A stretch of DNA of 64,000 bases from Thermotogae bacterium (GTDB lineage: Bacteria > Thermotogota > Thermotogae > Petrotogales > Petrotogaceae): NCBI GenBank assembly GCA_024233675.1, contig JACKPH010000001.1:248001-312000 (forward strand). The letters are read 5' to 3'. The notes beneath the pieces were generated by a model. It made no database searches, was not told the origin of the DNA, and was given only the letters and a program-made list of their open reading frames with translations. The position numbers and the translations under genes were made by a program. Numbering within the stretch: the stretch's first letter is position 1; every line of letters begins with the position of its first letter. Below are positions 27,625 through 37,129 of the stretch, one piece after another.

Positions 27625-30180
27625 ATGGAAGTATCCGCAATATGGCAGGATAATCTGTCAAAAAATATGTACTATAAAGAAAGACCAAATGACAGCTGGC
27701 ATAAAAAAGATACTAATTTATCTCTTTTATTTGAAACAAGAGAAAAGGACCTTATAAAAGAAATACTTATGAAAAATAAAATATATACTTCATCTGTAAT
27801 TGAGACAGATGATTCATGGCATGATATTTTCGGCAGAAAAATAACAAAAATTGTTTTTGAAAAAAATGTATTCTACAGAAATATACTGAACACGGTTAAT
27901 GAATTTGAAAGTATGGGAAAGAGAATTTACGGTTTTAACCTTCCGGATATTTTTGACGGTGAAATTTCAGATAATATAAAAGATAAAAGAATATGGTTTT
28001 TGGATATTGAGGTAGAAGAATATGATTTCACACCGAAAAAAATACCTATATCGGTAAGAGCAGACGGAACTATTATATCAATAGTTTTTTATGATTCTTT
28101 TTTTAAAAAATACACATCTTTTGTTTTAAAACCTATTCCTAACAAAGATTATGATTATGAACGATTTTCTTCGGACAGTAGATCTACCGTTTACTTTAAT
28201 TCAGAAGAAGCTTTACTCATTCATTTTAATAAAACTCTGAAAAAATACTCTCCTGATATAATATCGGGATGGTATTCCGACGGCTACGATATACCTTACA
28301 TCATAAACAGATCAAAAAAATATAAAATAGATATTTCGGCAATAGAAAAACTGAAGCCTTATTCTGATTTTTTTGAACGTTCAAACGGAACATTTTACAG
28401 AAATACAATACCCGGAACAAACTTACTTGATTATATGGATCTCTATAAAAAATATGTTCCGGTTCAGCCTTCATCATATAAACTTGATGCCGTTGCAGAA
28501 TTCAATTCAATTGAAGGTAAAACGGAAAGCAAAGGGTTTTTTAATTACAGAAAAGACTTTGATAAATTCATGGAATATATTTTCAGGGATGTTGAAATTC
28601 TCGTTGAACTTGAAAAAAAACTGAATCTTATAAGTTTAATCTGTGGTCTTCAGTCAGTAATAAAAATTCCGCTGAATATGTTTTTTGCAAATTCTTCGGC
28701 AATAGGTCATTACTTAAGTCAGTTTTTAAAAGCCGAAAAGAAAACCTTCCAGAAAGAAGTATATGACAAAGATTATTATGATAATGTTCTTTTTGAAGGT
28801 GCAACCGTACTGCAGCCAGAGGACAGAACTTATAAGAACACCGTAGTTCTTGATTATGCATCGCTTTATCCTAATATAATAGTAACTTTTAATATTTCTC
28901 CTGAAACTCTTGTTTTTGACCAGACATTTTCATATGATAATTTTGATCTCGGTCATACTCTTACCGAAGAGGGTAAGGAATATTTACCGTTTAAATACAG
29001 ACTTGATAAAACAGGTGTATTACCTTCACTCATAAAATATCTGCTTGATGAAAGACTAAAATATAAAGCATTAAAAAATAAAACAGATCATGATGATCCT
29101 ATGTATACTATTTACGATATAAAACAGAGTAATTATAAAATACTTTTAAACAGTATGTACGGTGTAATAGGTTCCGAAAGATTTCCACTTCATGATAAAC
29201 GTGTCGCAGCTTCCATTACGGCAGGTGCCAGAGCTGCTTTAAATTATATGAATACAAAACTCGACGGAAATGAATTCAAAAATGTTCTTATAAACGGTAA
29301 AGACGTAAATTTTAAAACAAAAGTTATTTATTCTGATACAGACAGTTCTTTTAATGTTATCGAATCCGATGAGTTTTTAGACGAAAAAGATCTTGAATTT
29401 ATAGGAATTTATCTTTCTGATTATATAAATAAAAGTATAGAAACAGAATTTGTAAAAAAATATTTAAACGGACAAAACACTATTACAGAATGTACTTTAA
29501 GAGTTGATACCGATAAAATATTTGAAACCGTAAAATTTTTCGGTGTCAAAAAACGTTATTTCGGACTTGACCACAAAAACAATATAATTACACACGGAGT
29601 TGAAATTGTAAGAACAGATACTCCTCCGAAAATAAAAAATATACTTTCGGATCTTTTTATAAAATCGATTAAAGGTAATTTAAAAGAAGAAGATATACTT
29701 AAATACTTCAGGGAAATAAAAACATATGATATAGAAGATATTGCTATATCAAAAACAGTAACAAAAAGAGATTTTACAAAATACAGAACAGTTCCTAATC
29801 ATGTAAGGGCTATTATGCTTATGAAAGAAATTTATAATTATACATATGATTATAATGACAAATTAAAATATTTTTATATAAAATACAGTAATTTTTCAAA
29901 AATGCCGAAAGTTGCGGAAATTTTTAATATAAAAAGTAAAATCACATCAGAGCAATACGTTTCAGCATGCATAGAAGATAAAGATACTGATGATTTTAAA
30001 AAAAGACTTGCATCGGAAAATCCTGATTTTTCAATAGATTATTATACTTTTTTTGATAAAAACATTCTTGTAAGACTTGAACAGTTCTCTGAAAATAAAG
30101 AAATAACAGAACAAGTAAGAAAAGTACTTTTAAAGGAAGAAAGAAATATAATAATGTCAACGCAGCTCAAATTATTTTAA
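27625..30180 (+). CDS. family B DNA polymerase, phage T4-like, with C-terminal clamp motif
   Basis: DNA polymerase with 3'-5' exonuclease, 851 residues. Exonuclease: D127 and E129 in FLDIEVEE, D222 in SGWYSDGYDIPYIINR, Y318/D322 in YIFRD. Polymerase: D410 in DYASLYPNII (motif A), KILLNSMYGVIG (motif B), D571/D573 in YSDTDSS (motif C), and KKRYFG. NISPETL after motif A and LDYMDLYKKY resemble T4/RB69 gp43 more than archaeal enzymes. The protein ends STQLKLF, matching the bacterial beta-clamp-binding consensus QLxLF, also found at the end of E. coli Pol II. The Asn usual in exonuclease motif II (T4 GWN) is Tyr here. It has no phage neighbours, so a chromosomal repair or bypass polymerase is likely. 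Confidence 0.93.
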   Translation: MEVSAIWQDNLSKNMYYKERPNDSWHKKDTNLSLLFETREKDLIKEILMKNKIYTSSVIETDDSWHDIFGRKITKIVFEKNVFYRNILNTVNEFESMGKRIYGFNLPDIFDGEISDNIKDKRIWFLDIEVEEYDFTPKKIPISVRADGTIISIVFYDSFFKKYTSFVLKPIPNKDYDYERFSSDSRSTVYFNSEEALLIHFNKTLKKYSPDIISGWYSDGYDIPYIINRSKKYKIDISAIEKLKPYSDFFERSNGTFYRNTIPGTNLLDYMDLYKKYVPVQPSSYKLDAVAEFNSIEGKTESKGFFNYRKDFDKFMEYIFRDVEILVELEKKLNLISLICGLQSVIKIPLNMFFANSSAIGHYLSQFLKAEKKTFQKEVYDKDYYDNVLFEGATVLQPEDRTYKNTVVLDYASLYPNIIVTFNISPETLVFDQTFSYDNFDLGHTLTEEGKEYLPFKYRLDKTGVLPSLIKYLLDERLKYKALKNKTDHDDPMYTIYDIKQSNYKILLNSMYGVIGSERFPLHDKRVAASITAGARAALNYMNTKLDGNEFKNVLINGKDVNFKTKVIYSDTDSSFNVIESDEFLDEKDLEFIGIYLSDYINKSIETEFVKKYLNGQNTITECTLRVDTDKIFETVKFFGVKKRYFGLDHKNNIITHGVEIVRTDTPPKIKNILSDLFIKSIKGNLKEEDILKYFREIKTYDIEDIAISKTVTKRDFTKYRTVPNHVRAIMLMKEIYNYTYDYNDKLKYFYIKYSNFSKMPKVAEIFNIKSKITSEQYVSACIEDKDTDDFKKRLASENPDFSIDYYTFFDKNILVRLEQFSENKEITEQVRKVLLKEERNIIMSTQLKLF

Positions 30181-30204
30181 TTCATTAATCAAAGAGGTGT
30201 ATAA

Positions 30205-30621
30205 ATGAAATCATTCAGAAAAGAATTATGGTTTAATACTTCTTCAAGACGTGAGTTTATAAATATCACGCCTGATGTTGAAAAATGTCTTAAGGAAAGC
30301 GGTATAAAAGAAGGTATTTTACTTTGTAATTCTATGCATATAACTTCAAGTATTTTTATAAACGACGATGAAGCAGGATTACATATGGATTTTGAAAACT
30401 GGTTAGAAAAAACAGCACCGGAAAAACCCCACAGTCAGTATAATCACAATGGTTTTGAAGACAACGCCGATGCACATATAAAAAGACAGATAATGGGGCG
30501 TGAAGCCGTTGTAGCCGTTACAGACGGAAAACTTGATTTCGGACCATGGGAACAGATATTCTACGGAGAATTTGACGGAATGAGAAAAAAAAGAGTTCTT
30601 ATAAAAATAATAGGAGAATAA
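30205..30621 (+). CDS. YjbQ-family protein (UPF0047)
   Basis: Small single-domain protein of 138 residues of the YjbQ/UPF0047 family. Conserved features are GILLCNSMHITSSIFIND, the metal-binding HSQYNHNGFEDNADAHIKRQ region (last H at about 92) and GPWEQIFYGEFDG. Members have weak thiamine-phosphate-synthase activity but their physiological role is unsettled. ATG with AGAGGTG, 24 bases after the polymerase stop, so probably cotranscribed with it and terminated at 30622. Confidence 0.92.
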   Translation: MKSFRKELWFNTSSRREFINITPDVEKCLKESGIKEGILLCNSMHITSSIFINDDEAGLHMDFENWLEKTAPEKPHSQYNHNGFEDNADAHIKRQIMGREAVVAVTDGKLDFGPWEQIFYGEFDGMRKKRVLIKIIGE

Positions 30622-30657
30622 AAAAAATTACGGATAAAAATCCGTAATTTTTTATTC
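30622..30657. terminator. bidirectional terminator
   Basis: An 11-bp core stem AAATTACGGAT/ATCCGTAATTT flanked by A- and T-runs, between the convergent yjbQ-like and barrel-protein genes. Confidence 0.85.
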
Positions 30658-31329
30658 GAAAATATCAATAAAAAATTCATATCCGAAAACTACTTTTATA
30701 TTATCATAAAGAGTAAATTCTTTTAAATTATCATAAGGAATATAAAACCTCATTCCTGCAGTAACAGCCGGATTCTCCGCTTTCCATATAACTCTTTTAA
30801 AAATTTCTTTGCCGAAAATAGTGAAAATACCTTCATTTTTATTTTCTGTAAAAAAATTAAGAGATTCAAAATTAAAATACTGATCATATTTTTCATTACC
30901 GGAAAATAAAAAACCGAGTTTAACATTCAGTATGTATTCTAAAATATATTCATCAGAAGAATAACTATAACCTTCCGAATAAACTCCCATTCCTCCGGAA
31001 ACCCAAAAATTAATACCTTTTCCGTGTAGTCCGCCGGAACAGAAAACCGAAAGACTATTTTTCATAATTCCTTTATTTAAAGTTAAAGAAAAATCAAATA
31101 ATTCCGATTTAAAAATGTCAGTTTTAAGATAACTTCCTTCTGAAATACTGACTCCTGTTTCCATGAAATCAAATATTCCCATTTTTAATGCCGAATATTC
31201 TCTATCCATGTATTCATATTTTATTTCACCCTGTTTAAGAACACCGGAATATCCGGAAAACTCAAAAAACTCAGAAAACAAAAAAACCGATGACAAAAAG
31301 AAACTTAATATAAAAAATATTTTTTTCAT
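30652..31329 (-). CDS. exported protein, beta-barrel-like, unknown function
   Basis: I do not recognise a family. The 225 residues begin with a clear signal peptide (KKIFFILSFFLSSVFLFSEF). The rest is rich in aromatic and glycine residues in short alternating stretches (FWVSGGMGVYSEGYSY, VVFGYEFFIDIFE) and ends in an aromatic residue near the C-terminus, as outer-membrane or toga barrel proteins do. ATG with GAGGTG. It lies 8 bases after the YiiX-like gene and is probably cotranscribed with it. Confidence 0.65.
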   Translation of the reverse strand: MKKIFFILSFFLSSVFLFSEFFEFSGYSGVLKQGEIKYEYMDREYSALKMGIFDFMETGVSISEGSYLKTDIFKSELFDFSLTLNKGIMKNSLSVFCSGGLHGKGINFWVSGGMGVYSEGYSYSSDEYILEYILNVKLGFLFSGNEKYDQYFNFESLNFFTENKNEGIFTIFGKEIFKRVIWKAENPAVTAGMRFYIPYDNLKEFTLYDNIKVVFGYEFFIDIFE

Positions 31330-31337
31330 AAAACACC

Positions 31338-32612
31338 TCAGTTAAATAATAATTCTGTTTTATTGTAATTCCATGATCTTTTAAGTTCTGCCTGATTCTC
31401 AGAATATGCTTTTTTATTTTTTTCGCTTCCCTTTAAATAAATAACAAAATTCATGCCGTTTCCGTCTCTTTCCTGTGCAAACTGTTTTATAAAATCATTA
31501 GGACTGTAAAAAATTTTACCTTTTACAAATCTTAGTCTGAAATTTATATCATTTTTATATATATTATAAAGCATTTCCGAGCACAGAAGTTCATCACTGT
31601 TATTAAAATCAAAAGAATAGTCATAAGGTTCTCCGTAAAATTCAAATGATTTAATTATTGCCTTAAATTTCTGATTTTTTGTAAGTTTTGGCCTGAGTGC
31701 GGCAAAATAATCAGAAATAAACATATTATTAAGCGGTGTAAGAACTACTCCCTTTGCAATTGATTCTATTATTTCCGGGTTGTTATCAAGATAATTTTCA
31801 TATATTTCAGGAAATTTTTCGGCAATATATTCACTGAATTTCTTTCCTTCAAGTTCTTCCTCGCCGGAAAAATAATTATCAAGTTTTTCAAGACTTCCAA
31901 GATATAATCCCGAATGAGTCCAAAAACCCGGTATTCCTCCGTTAGTAAGCTGCCAGTTATTTCTTCTTACAAGAATATCTCCCGGTTCAAGCATATCACG
32001 GTGATTATTCATCTGTTCTTCAGTTATAAATTTTTCTTTTCTTGATGTGAGCTGTTTCCCGGTTATAGATACCGCAAACGCTTTCTGTATAGGGAAAAAT
32101 ATACTTTTTGACATTTCCTCATATTTTTCATAAATACCTGTAACAGCTTTACCGGCTGTATTATAAATATTAAAAGAAAAAACATTGGAAAATGAAAGAA
32201 GGAAAGCAAGAAAAAGCATCATATTTTTAAACGATATCTTTTCTATAATTTCTATTTTTTTAATTATAAAAAATAAACATATAAACAAATAGATTAATCC
32301 TACATAAAAAAGAACAGCAGAAAATTTTCTTCCGTATCCCATCATGAAACCTGTTCCGCATATTATTGATGAAATAAGAAACATATAAAGTGAAGATTTT
32401 GCAAAATCACTTATTTTATATTTTCTGTCTTTTATTTTTACTATATTTTTTATTATATTTAAAACAATAGTTTTAATTAAAAAAATAACAAGTGCCGAAT
32501 AAAAAACAATATCAGAATATTTGAAAATTATATCATTAATTATTGTCTCACCTTTAAGTAAAAAAGAAAAAACCATCATCATAATTAAAACTATATTTAT
32601 TTTTTTGTTCAT
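31338..32612 (-). CDS. membrane-anchored YiiX-like permuted papain-fold hydrolase
   Basis: Protein of 424 residues. Residues 1-150 hold about four to five membrane helices; the rest is a permuted NlpC/P60-like domain of the YiiX/YebB type. Catalytic His is H233 in FWTHSGLYLG after PGDILVRRNNW, and the Cys is C344 in DELLCSEMLY. Such enzymes hydrolyse amide or ester bonds in lipids or cell wall. The domain would lie on one face of the membrane next to the anchor; the fusion to an N-terminal multi-helix region is unusual to me. ATG after AGGGGG. The upstream region (32632-32657) has a TAGTGT/ACACTA dyad over a TTGTGT-N18-TATAGT promoter read on the minus strand. Confidence 0.78.
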   Translation of the reverse strand: MNKKINIVLIMMMVFSFLLKGETIINDIIFKYSDIVFYSALVIFLIKTIVLNIIKNIVKIKDRKYKISDFAKSSLYMFLISSIICGTGFMMGYGRKFSAVLFYVGLIYLFICLFFIIKKIEIIEKISFKNMMLFLAFLLSFSNVFSFNIYNTAGKAVTGIYEKYEEMSKSIFFPIQKAFAVSITGKQLTSRKEKFITEEQMNNHRDMLEPGDILVRRNNWQLTNGGIPGFWTHSGLYLGSLEKLDNYFSGEEELEGKKFSEYIAEKFPEIYENYLDNNPEIIESIAKGVVLTPLNNMFISDYFAALRPKLTKNQKFKAIIKSFEFYGEPYDYSFDFNNSDELLCSEMLYNIYKNDINFRLRFVKGKIFYSPNDFIKQFAQERDGNGMNFVIYLKGSEKNKKAYSENQAELKRSWNYNKTELLFN

Positions 32613-32743
32613 ATTATTTCCCCCTGTTTATTAGTGTACTATAATTTTATAACACTATAATACACAAACTCCTTTATGTTTTCATGAATGAAAAATTAAG
32701 AAATATTTATATTATTATACATCTAAAAACAGAATTTTATACA

Positions 32744-33598
32744 TTAATCAAGAAATCTTTTCATAAACGAGGCTATTTGTTTGTAACTTCTTATACCAAA
32801 ATAATGTGATTTATTGACAAGTATTTTATTCAGTGCATATTCTGTCTGTTTCAGATAATTAATGTATTTATCGTATTTACCGTTTAAAAAATAAATATTA
32901 CTTTTATTTACTGCTCCCGCAAAATCCTTTTCAAAAGATAATTCTGATTTAATACTTTCTCCGGCATTTTCTGATAGAACATATCTGTATTCTCCGTTAA
33001 GAAAAACATCATAAGGATTATATCCCGAATAAAATGAAATATGTGTATCTTTACTGTCCAGATAAAGAAAATTTGCTATGGTAACAAATCCCCCTAAACT
33101 GGTTCCGGCAAGTATAACTTTTTCATATCCTGATTTTAAAATAACTTTTGCAATATCATTCATTAAAATAGCACTTGATGCTATAAGGCCTGTAAAATTA
33201 TTTATATCTCTAAGTTTCTTCATATAAATGTATTTATTGGTATGAAATGCACCTCCTATAAGTCCTATGTTAACATCAAGATATTTAGATATCTTAAAAA
33301 TAGCTTTTTCAGGAGGAATCTCATTATTACTGTGATGATAAACGAGAAAAACCCTGCTGCCGGATTTTTTAATTCTTCTGTAAAATGGATTAAAATTATA
33401 TTCTTCATATTTAATATTAAAATACTTTCTTTTATGATTTTCTATATCTATATTGTATAAATCATATTTTTTTTCTGCAAATTTAATTATCTCACTGACA
33501 CTTTTTCCGTGAGAATTATCCGCAAAATATTTATTTTTTCTTATTATTCTGCTGTAAAGATAAGCATTTGCAGTATCAAAAAAACTCTGTATATTCAT
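32744..33598 (-). CDS. alpha/beta hydrolase-fold protein
   Basis: Protein of 284 residues without a signal peptide. The nucleophile elbow is VILAGTSLGGF (S167). A likely acid is D243 in FLNGKYDKYI and a likely His is H265 in NKSHYFG, giving a complete triad in the right order. VFLVYHHSN near residue 83 could form the oxyanion region. No subfamily is recognised; an esterase or peptidase role is possible. It lies downstream of the second chemoreceptor behind a terminator, so it probably has its own weak transcription. Confidence 0.72.
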   Translation of the reverse strand: MNIQSFFDTANAYLYSRIIRKNKYFADNSHGKSVSEIIKFAEKKYDLYNIDIENHKRKYFNIKYEEYNFNPFYRRIKKSGSRVFLVYHHSNNEIPPEKAIFKISKYLDVNIGLIGGAFHTNKYIYMKKLRDINNFTGLIASSAILMNDIAKVILKSGYEKVILAGTSLGGFVTIANFLYLDSKDTHISFYSGYNPYDVFLNGEYRYVLSENAGESIKSELSFEKDFAGAVNKSNIYFLNGKYDKYINYLKQTEYALNKILVNKSHYFGIRSYKQIASFMKRFLD

Positions 33599-33617
33599 AA
33601 AGCACCACCGCTGTCTT

Positions 33618-33642
33618 AAAAAATAACGTGCCGAAGCACGTC
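33618..33642 (-). terminator. intrinsic terminator of second chemoreceptor
   Basis: A 6-bp GC-rich stem ACGTGC/GCACGT with a stable TTCG loop when read on the minus strand, followed by TTATTTTTTAA. Confidence 0.8.
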
Positions 33643-33651
33643 ATTCTGTTA

Positions 33652-35694
33652 TTAAAATTTAAACCTCATTATTTCATCTTCAAGTTTTTTACCCATATCC
33701 ATAAGACTGTCTGAATAATCACCTATTTTCTTAATTTCATTATTCTGATCTTCAAGTTCACCGTCGGCTTCTTTAATTTCACTGTCTATTCCTGAAATTA
33801 CCCTGGCAACTCTTTCTATTGCAGCACTCATTTCCTCGGCAGAAGCACTTTGTTCTTCACTTGTTCCGGTAAGATTTTCTATTCCCTGATTAATATTTAT
33901 TACCATTTTTTTAATTTTTTCAAATTGCTGGGAAACTCCGTCCATTTCAACATCTATCTGAGAAATTATCTCTACAACTCTGTCTGTTGAAACCTTTACA
34001 GTGTCGGTACCGGAATTAACTTCCTGAAGTATTTTTGATATTTCCTCTGTAGCCTTTTTACTTTCTTCCGCAAGTTTTCTTATTTCATCGGCAACAACGG
34101 CAAACCCTCTTCCGGCTTCTCCGGCACGGGCTGCTTCTATTGCTGCGTTTAATGCAAGAAGATTTGTCTGTTCTGTTATAGAATCTATTGTTTCTATTAT
34201 TTTCATAACATTTTCCGATTTTTCTTTAAGCATTTTAACATTATTTTCAGTTTCAACAGACTGATTTTTTGCTTTCTCTATTGTTCCGTTAATACCTTTT
34301 ATGGATTTCTCACCGACAACAGAAGCATTTTCAGTTTCGGCTGAAGAATTGTTAAGTTCCTGAGCTGCCGCAGATATACTCTGAGAAGCATTGGCCATCT
34401 CCTGAACAGAACTGCTTATTTCTTCAACTGATGCACTTACATTTTCTGTTTCATCAAGTATTTTTTTGAATTTTTCTCCTATATCCACACTCATTTTTAC
34501 AGATTTATCTGATATTTCATTAAGATTTTTAGATGTTTCATTTACAAGTCCTGATGCAGTTTTTATTGAATTAACCGTTTCAACAAAATTATCAGCCATA
34601 CTGTTAAATGACTTTGAAATCATTCCGAATTCATTCTTTGCCTTTGATTCATATTTCACTCTGAGATTTCCCTTACCGAATTCATCGAGAGAAGAAGTAA
34701 ATTTTTTGATAGGTTTTGATATAGATTTTCCGAAAAAATAAGCAACAAAAATTATAATAACCGATCCTAAAATTACTATTATAAGTATATTTTTTATATA
34801 ATCATTTAAATCTTTTGCAACTTCGTTCTTAGGAACTACTGCAAAATAAATCCATCCGTTTCCTACTTTGTTATAAGTCATTAAATTATTACCGTCAGAG
34901 TAAATTCCCCTTATATCAGAATCTATCCCTTTTAAGATTTCACCGGAAAGAGTATTTTTTACATTTTTACCTGTTTCTTCATCCGGATGATATATAACAT
35001 TATAATTTTCATCTGTTATAAAAGAATAACCGCTGTCATAAAGTTTTACATTTTTTACAAGGTCATTTATAAAATCAAGATTGAACTTTATTCCGACAAC
35101 ACCGATAAATTCATTATTTATAAAAACCGGATAAGAATTTATTATATAACTGTAAGCATTTTCATCATCATAAAGAATAGGTGACCAGTAAATATCACCT
35201 GTTTCTTTAGGTTTATAAAACCATTCATAAGAAGTGTTTGTCTCATTAAAATCAGCATCATCCAATGTAGGACTTTCCATGTACTGATCTGTTTCAGGAT
35301 AATAAAGAAGCGAATATACTTTTTTATCCCTGAACATATCGGGATTAACATATGCAAATATCTCATTTTCCCCCTCTATGTTTTCAGAAAAATCTTTTAC
35401 CATGGGTTTAATTTTTTTAAGATGATTTATTACTACTATATTTGAATATTTGGCAATAGAATAATCAAATCCGTTAAACGCGGACATGGAAAAATCTTTT
35501 ATAACTATACCCGATGTTGTAAAATAATTCTGAATTTTATCAGAAACATTATTTGCAACATTTCTCATTTTTTCGTTTGAAGAGTTTTCCAGAACTGAAG
35601 ATATCCTGTAAACAGAAAAAACTGTTACTGTAATAGTAATCAATAAACTAAAAGCAATAAAATAAAGTATAACTTTATTTCCTATACTTCTCAC
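33652..35694 (-). CDS. methyl-accepting chemotaxis protein, dCache sensor
   Basis: Chemoreceptor of 680 residues. Membrane helices at about 8-28 and 300-320 bracket a roughly 270-residue extracellular double-Cache domain (FNETNTSYEWFYKPKETGDI, GVVGIKFNLDFINDLV, YSFITDENYNVIYHPDE), a type that often senses amino acids or other small ligands. HAMP follows, then the signalling coiled coil with tip ALNAAIEAARAGEAGRGFAV and long glutamate/serine methylation helices. GTG start with GGAGGGG. It is divergent from the ornithine operon across about 410 bases, which raises the idea that it senses an amino acid, without proof. Confidence 0.93.
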   Translation of the reverse strand: MRSIGNKVILYFIAFSLLITITVTVFSVYRISSVLENSSNEKMRNVANNVSDKIQNYFTTSGIVIKDFSMSAFNGFDYSIAKYSNIVVINHLKKIKPMVKDFSENIEGENEIFAYVNPDMFRDKKVYSLLYYPETDQYMESPTLDDADFNETNTSYEWFYKPKETGDIYWSPILYDDENAYSYIINSYPVFINNEFIGVVGIKFNLDFINDLVKNVKLYDSGYSFITDENYNVIYHPDEETGKNVKNTLSGEILKGIDSDIRGIYSDGNNLMTYNKVGNGWIYFAVVPKNEVAKDLNDYIKNILIIVILGSVIIIFVAYFFGKSISKPIKKFTSSLDEFGKGNLRVKYESKAKNEFGMISKSFNSMADNFVETVNSIKTASGLVNETSKNLNEISDKSVKMSVDIGEKFKKILDETENVSASVEEISSSVQEMANASQSISAAAQELNNSSAETENASVVGEKSIKGINGTIEKAKNQSVETENNVKMLKEKSENVMKIIETIDSITEQTNLLALNAAIEAARAGEAGRGFAVVADEIRKLAEESKKATEEISKILQEVNSGTDTVKVSTDRVVEIISQIDVEMDGVSQQFEKIKKMVININQGIENLTGTSEEQSASAEEMSAAIERVARVISGIDSEIKEADGELEDQNNEIKKIGDYSDSLMDMGKKLEDEIMRFKF

Positions 35695-36108
35695 TATATC
35701 CCCTCCAATAAATTCTATTATAGTTTTTTTACCCGTATTCTCACCCAGGGAATATGTATTTTTCCGTATATATTATATCACAGGAATAATTTTTTTAAGT
35801 TTTATTAAAAAACAAAAAATTATCTCTAAACGTATATATTTATTTCTAAAAACTACAAAAAGGAAATATAAAACCTATTTAAATTAATTTATGTTTAAAA
35901 AAATTAAAAACCTTAATATTTTATAGACTTTATTTACATTTCAGAGATTAATGTTAACTATCTGAGATAGAAGTCGATTAATCCCTCAGAAATTTGATTA
36001 TACTTTTTTTTCTTCTTTAAAATACTTTATTTAATGGTATACAAACCTCATGGAAATATGTATCATTATAAATGTATGTATGAAATTTTTTTCAAAGGAG
36101 GAAAAATC
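35695..36108. promoter_or_regulatory. divergent intergenic region with candidate operator
   Basis: This 414-base AT-rich region lies between the dCache receptor and the ornithine operon. It contains the perfect 13-bp palindrome CTATCTGAGATAG (35958-35970), nested inside GATTAAT (35946-35952) and ATTAATC (35977-35983). This could be an operator or a leader hairpin for the ord operon. No promoter with both boxes, riboswitch or small gene is convincing elsewhere in it. Confidence 0.4.
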
Positions 36109-37128
36109 ATGTATAGAATTGCTTTATGGGGCTTTGGTGCCATGGGAAGCGGAATCGCAAGAAATATTATAAGTAAGGTTGATCTGAAACTGGTGGGAGT
36201 TCATGACTCCAGAGTTGATTATGTAGGAAAAGATGTAGGAACACTTTTAGGACTTGAGGAATGCGGTGTTAAAATTAACGGTAATCCTATGGAAATGATA
36301 GAATCATCAAACCCTGATTTAGTTGTAATAGCAACAAATTCATTTGTAAGTGTTGTAAAAGATCAGATAGCATCTGTTGTAAAAAAAGGCGTAAATGTAA
36401 TAACAATAGCTGAACAGATGGCTCATCCTTTCTTTACACATCCGGAAGAAGCCGAAGAACTTCATAATTTAGCAGTAAGACACGGAGTTACAATTTTAGG
36501 AACAGGTGTTAATCCGGGATTTGTTCTTGATACTCTTGTAATTGCACTTACAGGTGCAGCATTAAATGTTAAAAAAATAAGAGCTGCAAGAATAAATGAC
36601 CTTTCACCTTTCGGACCTACTGTTATGGAAACACAGGGCGTAGGAACTTCTAAAGAAGCTTTTGAAAAAGGTATCGCTGACGGTTCTATAGTAGGTCATA
36701 TAGGTTTTGAACAGTCAATATATATGATAGCTGAAGCAATGGGTTGGACAATAGACAGAATAGAACAGGAAAGAAAACCTATAATATCAAACGTTTTAAG
36801 AGAAACAAAATATGTAAAAGTAGAACCTGGTATGGTTGCGGGATGTAATCATACAGCCAAAGCATATATGGGTGATGAATGTGTTATAGAACTTGAACAT
36901 CCGCAGCAGGTAAAACCTGAACTTGAAAAAGTTGATACCGGAGACTATATTTGGATAGAAGGAAATCCCGATCTTTCACTATGTATAAAACCTGAAATTC
37001 CGGGAGGAAAAGGTACAATAGCAGTTGCAACAAATATGATTCCCGCAGTTATAGAAGCGGATGCAGGACTTTTAAGTATGTCAGACTTACCTATACCGAG
37101 AGCTTTAATAGGAGAATTATATAAATAA
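36109..37128 (+). CDS. ord: 2,4-diaminopentanoate dehydrogenase
   Basis: NAD(P)-dependent amine dehydrogenase of 339 residues. It oxidatively deaminates (2R,4S)-2,4-diaminopentanoate to 2-amino-4-oxopentanoate in fermentative ornithine breakdown. The N-terminal Rossmann motif is IALWGFGAMGSGIARNII and the overall form is dihydrodipicolinate-reductase-like, with ILGTGVNPGFVLDTL and GGKGTIAVATNMIPAVIEA toward the C-terminus. I start it at the ATG at 36109, which has AGGAGG 8 bases upstream; an in-frame extension to 36034 lacks a ribosome site. First gene of the ord-ortA-ortB-oraS-oraE cluster, the order known from Clostridium sticklandii. Confidence 0.93.
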   Translation: MYRIALWGFGAMGSGIARNIISKVDLKLVGVHDSRVDYVGKDVGTLLGLEECGVKINGNPMEMIESSNPDLVVIATNSFVSVVKDQIASVVKKGVNVITIAEQMAHPFFTHPEEAEELHNLAVRHGVTILGTGVNPGFVLDTLVIALTGAALNVKKIRAARINDLSPFGPTVMETQGVGTSKEAFEKGIADGSIVGHIGFEQSIYMIAEAMGWTIDRIEQERKPIISNVLRETKYVKVEPGMVAGCNHTAKAYMGDECVIELEHPQQVKPELEKVDTGDYIWIEGNPDLSLCIKPEIPGGKGTIAVATNMIPAVIEADAGLLSMSDLPIPRALIGELYK

Positions 37129-37129
37129 T

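Noticed and set aside
27625..30621. Prophage or plasmid around the family B polymerase
   Set aside because: Flanking genes are a glycosyltransferase, a ZIP transporter and YjbQ, all ordinary chromosomal genes; no capsid, terminase, integrase or att-like repeats.
34987..35184. Plus-strand ORF inside the chemoreceptor gene
   Set aside because: It lies fully inside a well-supported gene on the other strand, has low-complexity Ile/Tyr/Lys composition and no ribosome site.
35695..36108. Cobalamin or other riboswitch ahead of the ornithine operon
   Set aside because: No B12-box-like conserved segment or multi-stem layout could be made out; only a simple nested dyad is visible.
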